Source: Isoperla grammatica (lineage: Eukaryota; Arthropoda; Insecta; Plecoptera; Perlodidae). From it: DNA of 64,000 nt. The notes below the pieces were generated by a model. The model made no database searches, was not told where the DNA came from, and saw only the letters and a program-made list of their open reading frames with translations. Made by a program: the position numbers and the translations under genes. Positions 12,337 to 23,400 of this stretch are shown in pieces. The stretch covers positions 43,790,251 through 43,854,250 of the forward strand of contig OX246745.1 of assembly GCA_945910005.1 (NCBI GenBank), read 5' to 3'. Position 1 is the stretch's first letter; each line of letters begins with the position of its first letter.

Positions 12337-12572
12337 CGCTTCTTTCTATCAACCTTATAGTGAACACGAAGCAATCAATTCACTGTTGCAACTCCGCCAA
12401 CCATTCCATGGATAGTTTTTCTGTCTATCAATCTAACGAGGAAACTAGCTGCATAGTTTATATCGATAGGTTTTTTTTTGAGGAAGTACCCAACAAAGAA
12501 ATCAATGAGCTCATCATTGTATTTCTCTATGATAATATCTATTAGGTGGATACTCGTTTTTCCTCGTATGAA
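12337..12572. other. Unique AT-rich spacer, no gene recognised
   Basis: This is non-repetitive DNA between the G-rich array and the hexanucleotide tract. A 75-codon open frame covers most of it on the plus strand (12318-12545). It has no ATG at its 5' end (it starts from TTG inside the degenerate last minisatellite unit) and no recognisable motif. I see no supported gene, promoter or RNA. Confidence 0.6.
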
Positions 12573-12885
12573 GTAGTGGTAGGGGTAGTGGTAGTGGTAG
12601 TGGTAGTGGTAGTGGTAGTGGTAGTGGTAGTGGTAGTGGTAGTGGTAGTGGTAGTGGTAGTGGTAGTGGTAGGGGTAGTGGTAGTGGTAGTGGTAGTGGT
12701 AGTGGTAGTGGTAGTGGTAGTGGTAGTGGTAGTGGTAGTGGTAGTGGTAGTGGTAGTGGTAGTGGTAGTGGTAGTGGTAGTGGTAGTGGTAGTGGTAGTG
12801 GTAGTGGTAGTGGTAGTGGTAGTGGTAGTGGTAGTGGTAGTGGTAGTGGTAGTGGTAGTGGTAGTGGTAGTGGTAGGGGTAGTGG
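12573..12885 (+). repeat. (GTGGTA)n hexanucleotide microsatellite, about 313 bp
   Basis: About 52 copies of GTGGTA (read from the first base as GTAGTG) lie in an almost perfect run. Three units carry a T-to-G change giving AGGGGT (near 12581, 12671 and 12874), and the last unit degrades to GTGGCAGTAG. In one frame it would read as polyvaline. That frame opens without an ATG, directly after an in-frame TAG at 12543, so I do not call it coding. The purine-rich strand is plus, as in the G-rich array to its left. Confidence 0.97.
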
Positions 12886-13165
12886 CAGTAGACGAGTAGT
12901 TTATAACTTTATATCAACTCGTAATGTTCTCAGAAGTAGCGAACGTAACGCAGTGGTGCACTTGTGATATGAACGTAGAGAGCTTTAGCAGGGCAATACG
13001 GTCTTTGAATATCAATATCATGAAGTATTTATATCTAATACATTGTAAAACGCAGACTGCAAGATTTATTCAGTAGGCCGTCCCTGTCTCCGTTACTTAT
13101 CCAGCGCATAGAAAACAAGTTAGACTGAAAAGTCCTCATATTTCATAATATACACTATGTATATG
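12886..13165. other. Unique sequence, nothing recognised
   Basis: Non-repetitive, mildly AT-rich DNA between the microsatellite and the 3' end of the SINE-like segment. I see no open frame with support, no RNA gene and no clear repeat boundary. Confidence 0.5.
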
Positions 13166-13310
13166 AACACTTTTTGTAGGAAACCTGCCCAGTGCCCAGG
13201 GACAATCCAGGTCCCTCTTCGGGCCCCTGATCCCAGAACAGTTTTGGCGGTTGTAACCGGTTGTAAAGTTGCGCCTCCTATTCCGTAACCCGGGCGTAGT
13301 AATGAGGGCT

Positions 13311-13427
13311 CAGGTGACTGACTAGGTATAATAATAATAATAATAATAATAATTTTTGTAGGAATACCCGTTCTAGGGTGCACACCAGCTTTACCTGATG
13401 TGCCCCTCTTCAGGTGACTAACTAGGT
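13311..13427 (-). repeat. 17-bp direct repeats flanking the SINE tail segment
   Basis: CAGGTGACTGACTAGGT at 13311-13327 and CAGGTGACTAACTAGGT at 13411-13427 match at 16 of 17 positions and lie exactly 100 bp apart. The segment between them carries the AAT tract and one TTCCTACAAAAA end. They could be a target-site duplication from an insertion, or the edges of an internal tandem duplication. Confidence 0.7.
13327..13353 (+). repeat. (AAT)n microsatellite, probable SINE tail
   Basis: About nine AAT repeats follow the TTCCTACAAAAA motif when read on the minus strand. This is the usual place for a SINE's simple-repeat 3' tail. Confidence 0.85.
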
Positions 13428-13552
13428 TATTGGGGTGTTTGGATAGTTGGGAAGGATTGTCCGAGGGCTGATAGTATGACTCAATCCCAGCATTCGCTTT
13501 TACGACTGAGGAAAACCTCGGAAAAAACCTTCAGTCAGGACTGCCGGTGACC

Positions 13553-13606
13553 GGAATCGAACCGGCGACCTCCCGAATTAGAGTCTCGCGTCTTACCGCT
13601 GAGCCA
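13553..13606 (-). promoter_or_regulatory. Internal Pol III promoter (box A and box B) of the SINE
   Basis: Box A lies at 13596-13606 and box B at 13553-13563 on the minus strand, with 32 bp between them, a normal distance for tRNA-type promoters. Both match their consensus closely, so the promoter could still be active. Whether it is transcribed cannot be told from the sequence. Confidence 0.7.
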
Positions 13607-15319
13607 CCTCTATCCTGAGGGTGTTTTAACCTCAACTCGGTTAGAGAAAAAAAGTGTCCGCAATTCAGTCATCCTATACGGGGCGGAACATGTCACTAAC
13701 AGGTGGCTCGTTCTAAGGCACTCTGTCGTTCATACAAAGATAACAGTCAAGTGACAGTCATACGGGGCGGAACATGTCAATAACAGGTGGCTCGTTCTAA
13801 GGCCCTCTGTCGTTCATACAATGATAACAGTCACGTGACAGTCATACGGGGCGGAACATGTCAATAACAGGTGGCTCGTTCTAAGGCCCTCTGTCGTTCA
13901 TACACAGATAACAGTCACGTGACAGTCATACGGGGCGGAACATGTCAATAACAGGTGGCTCGTTCTAAGGCCCTCTGTCGTTCATACACAGATAACAGTC
14001 ACGTGACAGTCATACGGGGCGGAACATGTCAATAACAGGTGGCTCGTTCTAAGGCCCTCTGTCGTTCATACACAGATAACAGTCACGTGACAGTCATACG
14101 GGGCGGAACATGTCAATAACAGGTGGCTCGTTCTAAGGCCCTCTGTCGTTCATACAATGATAACAGTCACGTGACAGTCATACGGGGCGGAACATGTCAA
14201 TAACAGGTGGCTCGTTCTAAGGCCCTCTGTCGTTCATACACAGATAACAGTCACGTGACAGTCATACGGGGCGGAACATGTCAATAACAGGTGGCTCGTT
14301 CTAAGGCCCTCTGTCGTTCATACACAGATAACAGTCACGTGACAGTCATACGGGGCGGAACATGTCAATAACAGGTGGCTCGTTCTAAGGCCCTCTGTCG
14401 TTCATACACAGATAACAGTCACGTGACAGTCATACGGGGCGGAACATGTCAATAACAGGTGGCTCGTTCTAAGGCCCTCTGTCGTTCATACACAGATAAC
14501 AGTCACGTGACAGTCATACGGGGCGGAACATGTCAATAACAGGTGGCTCGTTCTAAGGCCCTCTGTCGTTCATACACAGATAACAGTCACGTGACAGTCA
14601 TACGGGGCGGAACATGTCAATAACAGGTGGCTCGTTCTAAGGCCCTCTGTCGTTCATACACAGATAACAGTCACGTGACAGTCATACGGGGCGGAACATG
14701 TCAATAACAGGTGGCTCGTTCTAAGGCCCTCTGTCGTTCATACAATGATAACAGTCACGTGACAGTCATACGGGGCGGAACATGTCAATAACAGGTGGCT
14801 CGTTCTAAGGCCCTCTGTCGTTCATACACAGATAACAGTCACGTGACAGTCATACGGGGCGGAACATGTCAATAACAGGTGGCTCGTTCTAAGGCCCTCT
14901 GTCGTTCATACACAGATAACAGTCACGTGACAGTCATACGGGGCGGAACATGTCAATAACAGGTGGCTCGTTCTAAGGCCCTCTGTCGTTCATACACAGA
15001 TAACAGTCACGTGACAGTCATACGGGGCGGAACATGTCAATAACAGGTGGCTCGTTCTAAGGCCCTCTGTCGTTCATACACAGATAACAGTCACGTGACA
15101 GTCATACGGGGCGGAACATGTCAATAACAGGTGGCTCGTTCTAAGGCCCTCTGTCGTTCATACACAGATAACAGTCACGTGACAGTCATACGGGGCGGAA
15201 CATGTCAATAACAGGTGGCTCGTTCTAAGGCCCTCTGTCGTTCATACACAGATAACAGTCACGTGACAGTCATACGGGGCGGAACATGTCAATAACAGGT
15301 GGCTCGTTCTAAGGCACTC

Positions 15320-17415
15320 TGTCGTTCATACACAGATAACAGTCACGTGACAGTCATACGGGGCGGAACATGTCAATAACAGGTGGCTCGTTCTAAGGCC
15401 CTCTGTCGTTCATACAATGATAACAGTCACGTGACAGTCATACGGGGCGGAACATGTCAATAACAGGTGGCTCGTTCTAAGGCCCTCTGTCGTTCATACA
15501 CAGATAACAGTCACGTGACAGTCATACGGGGCGGAACATGTCAATAACAGGTGGCTCGTTCTAAGGCCCTCTGTCGTTCATACACAGATAACAGTCACGT
15601 GACAGTCATACGGGGCGGAACATGTCAATAACAGGTGGCTCGTTCTAAGGCCCTCTGTCGTTCATACACAGATAACAGTCACGTGACAGTCATACGGGGC
15701 GGAACATGTCAATAACAGGTGGCTCGTTCTAAGGCCCTCTGTCGTTCATACACAGATAACAGTCAAGTGACAGTCATACGGGGCGGAACATGTCAATAAC
15801 AGGTGGCTCGTTCTAAGGCCCTCTGTCGTTCATACACAGATAACAGTCACGTGACAGTCATACGGGGCGGAACATGTCAATAACAGGTGGCTCGTTCTAA
15901 GGCCCTCTGTCGTTCATACAAAGATAACAGTCACGTGACAGTCATACGGGGCGGAACATGTCAATAACAGGTGGCTCGTTCTAAGGCCCTCTGTCGTTCA
16001 TACACAGATAACAGTCACGTGACAGTCATACGGGGCGGAACATGTCAATAACAGGTGGCTCGTTCTAAGGCCCTCTGTCGTTCATACAATGATAACAGTC
16101 ACGTGACAGTCATACGGGGCGGAACATGTCAATAACAGGTGGCTCGTTCTAAGGCCCTCTGTCGTTCATACACAGATAACAGTCACGTGACAGTCATACG
16201 GGGCGGAACATGTCAATAACAGGTGGCTCGTTCTAAGGCCCTCTGTCGTTCATACAATGATAACAGTCACGTGACAGTCATACGGGGCGGAACATGTCAA
16301 TAACAGGTGGCTCGTTCTAAGGCCCTCTGTCGTTCATACACAGATAACAGTCACGTGACAGTCATACGGGGCGGAACATGTCAATAACAGGTGGCTCGTT
16401 CTAAGGCCCTCTGTCGTTCATACACAGATAACAGTCACGTGACAGTCATACGGGGCGGAACATGTCAATAACAGGTGGCTCGTTCTAAGGCCCTCTGTCG
16501 TTCATACACAGATAACAGTCACGTGACAGTCATACGGGGCGGAACATGTCAATAACAGGTGGCTCGTTCTAAGGCCCTCTGTCGTTCATACACAGATAAC
16601 AGTCAAGTGACAGTCATACGGGGCGGAACATGTCAATAACAGGTGGCTCGTTCTAAGGCCCTCTGTCGTTCATACACAGATAACAGTCACGTGACAGTCA
16701 TACGGGGCGGAACATGTCAATAACAGGTGGCTCGTTCTAAGGCCCTCTGTCGTTCATACAAAGATAACAGTCACGTGACAGTCATACGGGGCGGAACATG
16801 TCAATAACAGGTGGCTCGTTCTAAGGCCCTCTGTCGTTCATACACAGATAACAGTCACGTGACAGTCATACGGGGCGGAACATGTCAATAACAGGTGGCT
16901 CGTTCTAAGGCCCTCTGTCGTTCATACAATGATAACAGTCACGTGACAGTCATACGGGGCGGAACATGTCAATAACAGGTGGCTCGTTCTAAGGCCCTCT
17001 GTCGTTCATACACAGATAACAGTCACGTGACAGTCATACGGGGCGGAACATGTCAATAACAGGTGGCTCGTTCTAAGGCCCTCTGTCGTTCATACAATGA
17101 TAACAGTCACGTGACAGTCATACGGGGCGGAACATGTCAATAACAGGTGGCTCGTTCTAAGGCCCTCTGTCGTTCATACACAGATAACAGTCACGTGACA
17201 GTCATACGGGGCGGAACATGTCAATAACAGGTGGCTCGTTCTAAGGCCCTCTGTCGTTCATACACAGATAACAGTCACGTGACAGTCATACGGGGCGGAA
17301 CATGTCAATAACAGGTGGCTCGTTCTAAGGCCCTCTGTCGTTCATACACAGATAACAGTCACGTGACAGTCATACGGGGCGGAACATGTCAATAACAGGT
17401 GGCTCGTTCTAAGGC
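15320..17415 (+). repeat. 10-unit (840 bp) higher-order repeat in the 84-bp array
   Basis: The order of variant units (CAAGTG near 15763 and 16603, CAAAGAT near 15921 and 16761, CAATGAT near 16089 and 16929, then 16256 and 17096) is the same at an offset of exactly 840 bp. The match runs from about 15.3-16.6 kb to about 16.2-17.4 kb and fails at 15315 versus 16155 and at 16603 versus 17443. This is a recent block duplication of ten units. Confidence 0.85.
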
Positions 17416-20400
17416 CCTCTGTCGTTCATACACAGATAACAGTCACGTGACAGTCATACGGGGCGGAACATGTCAATAACAGGTGGCTCGTTCTAAGGCC
17501 CTCTGTCGTTCATACAATGATAACAGTCACGTGACAGTCATACGGGGCGGAACATGTCAATAACAGGTGGCTCGTTCTAAGGCCCTCTGTCGTTCATACA
17601 CAGATAACAGTCACGTGACAGTCATACGGGGCGGAACATGTCAATAACAGGTGGCTCGTTCTAAGGCCCTCTGTCGTTCATACACAGATAACAGTCACGT
17701 GACAGTCATACGGGGCGGAACATGTCAATAACAGGTGGCTCGTTCTAAGGCCCTCTGTCGTTCATACAATGATAACAGTCACGTGACAGTCATACGGGGC
17801 GGAACATGTCAATAACAGGTGGCTCGTTCTAAGGCCCTCTGTCGTTCATACAAAGATAACAGTCAAGTGACAGTCATACGGGGCGGAACATGTCAATAAC
17901 AGGTGGCTCGTTCTAAGGCCCTCTGTCGTTCATACAAAGATAACAGTCAAGTGACAGTCATACGGGGCGGAACATGTCAATAACAGGTGGCTCGTTCTAA
18001 GGCCCTCTGTCGTTCATACAATGATAACAGTCACGTGACAATCATACGGGGCGGAACATGTCAATAACAGGTGGCTCGTTCTAAGGCACTCTGTCGTTCA
18101 TACAAAGATAACAGTCAAGTGACAGTCATACGGGGCGGAACATGTCAATAACAGGTGGCTCGTTCTAAGGCCCTCTGTCGTTCATACACAGATAACAGTC
18201 ACGTGACAGTCATACGGGGCGGAACATGTCAATAACAGGTGGCTCGTTCTAAGGCACTCTGTCGTTCATACAATGATAACAGTCACGTGACAGTCATACG
18301 GGGCGGAACATGTCAATAACAGGTGGCTCGTTCTAAGGCCCTCTGTCGTTCATACACAGATAACAGTCACGTGACAGTCATACGGGGCGGAACATGTCAA
18401 TAACAGGTGGCTCGTTCTAAGGCCCTCTGTCGTTCATACACAGATAACAGTCACGTGACAGTCATACGGGGCGGAACATGTCAATAACAGGTGGCTCGTT
18501 CTAAGGCCCTCTGTCGTTCATACAATGATAACAGTCACGTGACAGTCATACGGGGCGGAACATGTCAATAACAGGTGGCTCGTTCTAAGGCCCTCTGTCG
18601 TTCATACACAGATAACAGTCACGTGACAGTCATACGGGGCGGAACATGTCAATAACAGGTGGCTCGTTCTAAGGCCCTCTGTCGTTCATACACAGATAAC
18701 AGTCACGTGACAGTCATACGGGGCGGAACATGTCAATAACAGGTGGCTCGTTCTAAGGCCCTCTGTCGTTCATACACAGATAACAGTCACGTGACAGTCA
18801 TACGGGGCGGAACATGTCAATAACAGGTGGCTCGTTCTAAGGCCCTCTGTCGTTCATACACAGATAACAGTCACGTGACAGTCATACGGGGCGGAACATG
18901 TCAATAACAGGTGGCTCGTTCTAAGGCCCTCTGTCGTTCATACACAGATAACAGTCACGTGACAGTCATACGGGGCGGAACATGTCAATAACAGGTGGCT
19001 CGTTCTAAGGCCCTCTGTCGTTCATACAATGATAACAGTCACGTGACAGTCATACGGGGCGGAACATGTCAATAACAGGTGGCTCGTTCTAAGGCCCTCT
19101 GTCGTTCATACAATGATAACAGTCAAGTGACAGTCATACGGGGCGGAACATGTCAATAACAGGTGGCTCGTTCTAAGGCCCTCTGTCGTTCATACAATGA
19201 TAACAGTCACGTGACAGTCATACGGGGCGGAACATGTCAATAACAGGTGGCTCGTTCTAAGGCCCTCTGTCGTTCATACACAGATAACAGTCACGTGACA
19301 GTCATACGGGGCGGAACATGTCAATAACAGGTGGCTCGTTCTAAGGCCCTCTGTCGTTCATACACAGATAACAGTCACGTGACAGTCATACGAGGCGGAA
19401 CATGTCAATAACAGGTGGCTCGTTCTAAGGCCCTCTGTCGTTCATACACAGATAACAGTCACGTGACAGTCATACGGGGCGGAACATGTCAATAACAGGT
19501 GGCTCGTTCTAAGGCCCTCTGTCGTTCATACACAGATAACAGTCACGTGACAGTCATACGGGGCGGAACATGTCAATAACAGGTGGCTCGTTCTAAGGCC
19601 CTCTGTCGTTCATACACAGATAACAGTCACGTGACAGTCATACGGGGCGGAACATGTCAATAACAGGTGGCTCGTTCTAAGGCCCTCTGTCGTTCATACA
19701 CAGATAACAGTCACGTGACAGTCATACGGGGCGGAACATGTCAATAACAGGTGGCTCGTTCTAAGGCCCTCTGTCGTTCATACAATGATAACAGTCACGT
19801 GACAGTCATACGGGGCGGAACATGTCAATAACAGGTGGCTCGTTCTAAGGCCCTCTGTCGTTCATACAATGATAACAGTCACGTGACAGTCATACGGGGC
19901 GGAACATGTCAATAACAGGTGGCTCGTTCTAAGGCCCTCTGTCGTTCATACAAAGATAACAGTCACGTGACAGTCATACGGGGCGGAACATGTCAATAAC
20001 AGGTGGCTCGTTCTAAGGCCCTCTGTCGTTCATACACAGATAACAGTCACGTGACAGTCATACGGGGCGGAACATGTCAATAACAGGTGGCTCGTTCTAA
20101 GGCCCTCTGTCGTTCATACACAGATAACAGTCACGTGACAGTCATACGGGGCGGAACATGTCAATAACAGGTGGCTCGTTCTAAGGCCCTCTGTCGTTCA
20201 TACACAGATAACAGTCACGTGACAGTCATACGGGGCGGAACATGTCAATAACAGGTGGCTCGTTCTAAGGCCCTCTGTCGTTCATACAAAGATAACAGTC
20301 ACGTGACAGTCATACGGGGCGGAACATGTCAATAACAGGTGGCTCGTTCTAAGGCCCTCTGTCGTTCATACACAGATAACAGTCACGTGACAGTCATACG

Positions 20401-23400
20401 GGGCGGAACATGTCAATAACAGGTGGCTCGTTCTAAGGCCCTCTGTCGTTCATACACAGATAACAGTCACGTGACAGTCATACGGGGCGGAACATGTCAA
20501 TAACAGGTGGCTCGTTCTAAGGCCCTCTGTCGTTCATACAATGATAACAGTCACGTGACAGTCATACGGGGCGGAACATGTCAATAACAGGTGGCTCGTT
20601 CTAAGGCCCTCTGTCGTTCATACACAGATAACAGTCACGTGACAGTCATACGGGGCGGAACATGTCAATAACAGGTGGCTCGTTCTAAGGCCCTCTGTCG
20701 TTCATACACAGATAACAGTCAAGTGACAGTCATACGGGGCGGAACATGTCAATAACAGGTGGCTCGTTCTAAGGCCCTCTGTCGTTCATACACAGATAAC
20801 AGTCAAGTGACAGTCATACGGGGCGGAACATGTCAATAACAGGTGGCTCGTTCTAAGGCCCTCTGTCGTTCATACACAGATAACAGTCACGTGACAGTCA
20901 TACGGGGCGGAACATGTCAATAACAGGTGGCTCGTTCTAAGGCCCTCTGTCGTTCATACAATGATAACAGTCACGTGACAGTCATACGGGGCGGAACATG
21001 TCAATAACAGGTGGCTCGTTCTAAGGCCCTCTGTCGTTCATACAATGATAACAGTCACGTGACAGTCATACGGGGCGGAACATGTCAATAACAGGTGGCT
21101 CGTTCTAAGGCCCTCTGTCGTTCATACACAGATAACAGTCACGTGACAGTCATACGGGGCGGAACATGTCAATAACAGGTGGCTCGTTCTAAGGCCCTCT
21201 GTCGTTCATACACAGATAACAGTCAAGTGACAGTCATACGGGGCGGAACATGTCAATAACAGGTGGCTCGTTCTAAGGCCCTCTGTCGTTCATACACAGA
21301 TAACAGTCAAGTGACAGTCATACGGGGCGGAACATGTCAATAACAGGTGGCTCGTTCTAAGGCCCTCTGTCGTTCATACAATGATAACAGTCACGTGACA
21401 GTCATACGGGGCGGAACATGTCAATAACAGGTGGCTCGTTCTAAGGCCCTCTGTCGTTCATACACAGATAACAGTCACGTGACAGTCATACGGGGCGGAA
21501 CATGTCAATAACAGGTGGCTCGTTCTAAGGCCCTCTGTCGTTCATACAAAGATAACAGTCACGTGACAGTCATACGGGGCGGAACATGTCAATAACAGGT
21601 GGCTCGTTCTAAGGCCCTCTGTCGTTCATACACAGATAACAGTCACGTGACAGTCATACGGGGCGGAACATGTCAATAACAGGTGGCTCGTTCTAAGGCC
21701 CTCTGTCGTTCATACAAAGATAACAGTCACGTGACAGTCATACGGGGCGGAACATGTCAATAACAGGTGGCTCGTTCTAAGGCCCTCTGTCGTTCATACA
21801 CAGATAACAGTCACGTGACAGTCATACGGGGCGGAACATGTCAATAACAGGTGGCTCGTTCTAAGGCCCTCTGTCGTTCATACACAGATAACAGTCACGT
21901 GACAGTCATACGGGGCGGAACATGTCAATAACAGGTGGCTCGTTCTAAGGCCCTCTGTCGTTCATACACAGATAACAGTCAAGTGACAGTCATACGGGGC
22001 GGAACATGTCAATAACAGGTGGCTCGTTCTAAGGCCCTCTGTCGTTCATACAATGATAACAGTCACGTGACAGTCATACGGGGCGGAACATGTCAATAAC
22101 AGGTGGCTCGTTCTAAGGCCCTCTGTCGTTCATACACAGATAACAGTCACGTGACAGTCATACGGGGCGGAACATGTCAATAACAGGTGGCTCGTTCTAA
22201 GGCCCTCTGTCGTTCATACAAAGATAACAGTCACGTGACAGTCATACGGGGCGGAACATGTCAATAACAGGTGGCTCGTTCTAAGGCCCTCTGTCGTTCA
22301 CACACAGATAACAGTCACGTGACAGTCATACGGGGCGGAACATGTCAATAACAGGTGGCTCGTTCTAAGGCCCTCTGTCGTTCATACACAGATAACAGTC
22401 ACGTGACAGTCATACGGGGCGGAACATGTCAATAACAGGTGGCTCGTTCTAAGGCCCTCTGTCGTTCATACACAGATAACAGTCACGTGACAGTCATACG
22501 GGGCGGAACATGTCAATAACAGGTGGCTCGTTCTAAGGCCCTCTGTCGTTCATACACAGATAACAGTCAAGTGACAGTCATACGGGGCGGAACATGTCAA
22601 TAACAGGTGGCTCGTTCTAAGGCCCTCTGTCGTTCATACACAGATAACAGTCAAGTGACAGTCATACGGGGCGGAACATGTCAATAACAGGTGGCTCGTT
22701 CTAAGGCCCTCTGTCGTTCATACAATGATAACAGTCACGTGACAGTCATACGGGGCGGAACATGTCAATAACAGGTGGCTCGTTCTAAGGCCCTCTGTCG
22801 TTCATACACAGATAACAGTCACGTGACAGTCATACGGGGCGGAACATGTCAATAACAGGTGGCTCGTTCTAAGGCCCTCTGTCGTTCATACACAGATAAC
22901 AGTCAAGTGACAGTCATACGGGGCGGAACATGTCAATAACAGGTGGCTCGTTCTAAGGCCCTCTGTCGTTCATACACAGATAACAGTCAAGTGACAGTCA
23001 TACGGGGCGGAACATGTCAATAACAGGTGGCTCGTTCTAAGGCCCTCTGTCGTTCATACAATGATAACAGTCACGTGACAGTCATACGGGGCGGAACATG
23101 TCAATAACAGGTGGCTCGTTCTAAGGCCCTCTGTCGTTCATACACAGATAACAGTCACGTGACAGTCATACGGGGCGGAACATGTCAATAACAGGTGGCT
23201 CGTTCTAAGGCCCTCTGTCGTTCATACACAGATAACAGTCACGTGACAGTCATACGGGGCGGAACATGTCAATAACAGGTGGCTCGTTCTAAGGCCCTCT
23301 GTCGTTCATACAAAGATAACAGTCACGTGACAGTCATACGGGGCGGAACATGTCAATAACAGGTGGCTCGTTCTAAGGCCCTCTGTCGTTCATACAAAGA

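Larger units (their letters stand above)
13166..13613 (-). mobile_element. tRNA-derived SINE with internal duplication
   Basis: Read on the minus strand, the element opens with a tRNA-like head holding both RNA polymerase III promoter boxes: box A TGGCTCAGCGG at 13606-13596 and box B GGTTCGATTCC at 13563-13553, the latter a perfect consensus. The T arm still folds (GCCGG/CCGGT around a 7-nt loop), but the acceptor, D and anticodon stems do not pair properly, so this is a tRNA-derived SINE and not a tRNA gene. A non-tRNA body follows, reaching TTCCTACAAAAA and an AAT/ATT tail at about 13353-13327. A second block (13325-13166) ends in the same TTCCTACAAAAA motif. Either two SINE 3' ends lie in tandem, or one SINE of about 450 bp has a roughly 100-bp piece inserted or duplicated. 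No family name is assigned. The 5' limit is set from the expected tRNA start and is approximate. Confidence 0.72.

Noticed and set aside
4667..12367. Many 60-147 codon minus-strand open frames in the G-rich array
   Set aside because: They are translations of the same repeat unit, overlap each other in different frames, and break whenever the G-run length changes frame. No start context, splice structure or consistent boundary supports a gene.
12318..12899. Two consecutive plus-strand frames, the second encoding polyvaline
   Set aside because: The first starts from TTG in a degenerate repeat unit and the second from GTG right after a TAG in the same frame. The polyvaline is simply the GTGGTA microsatellite read in one phase.
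13120..13383. 87-codon minus-strand open frame
   Set aside because: It runs through the AAT tract (poly-Ile) and the SINE body, so it is best explained as chance openness of a retroposon.
13541..13613. tRNA gene on the minus strand
   Set aside because: Box A, box B and the T arm are good, but the acceptor, D and anticodon stems do not pair and a long SINE body follows. It is a tRNA-derived SINE head.
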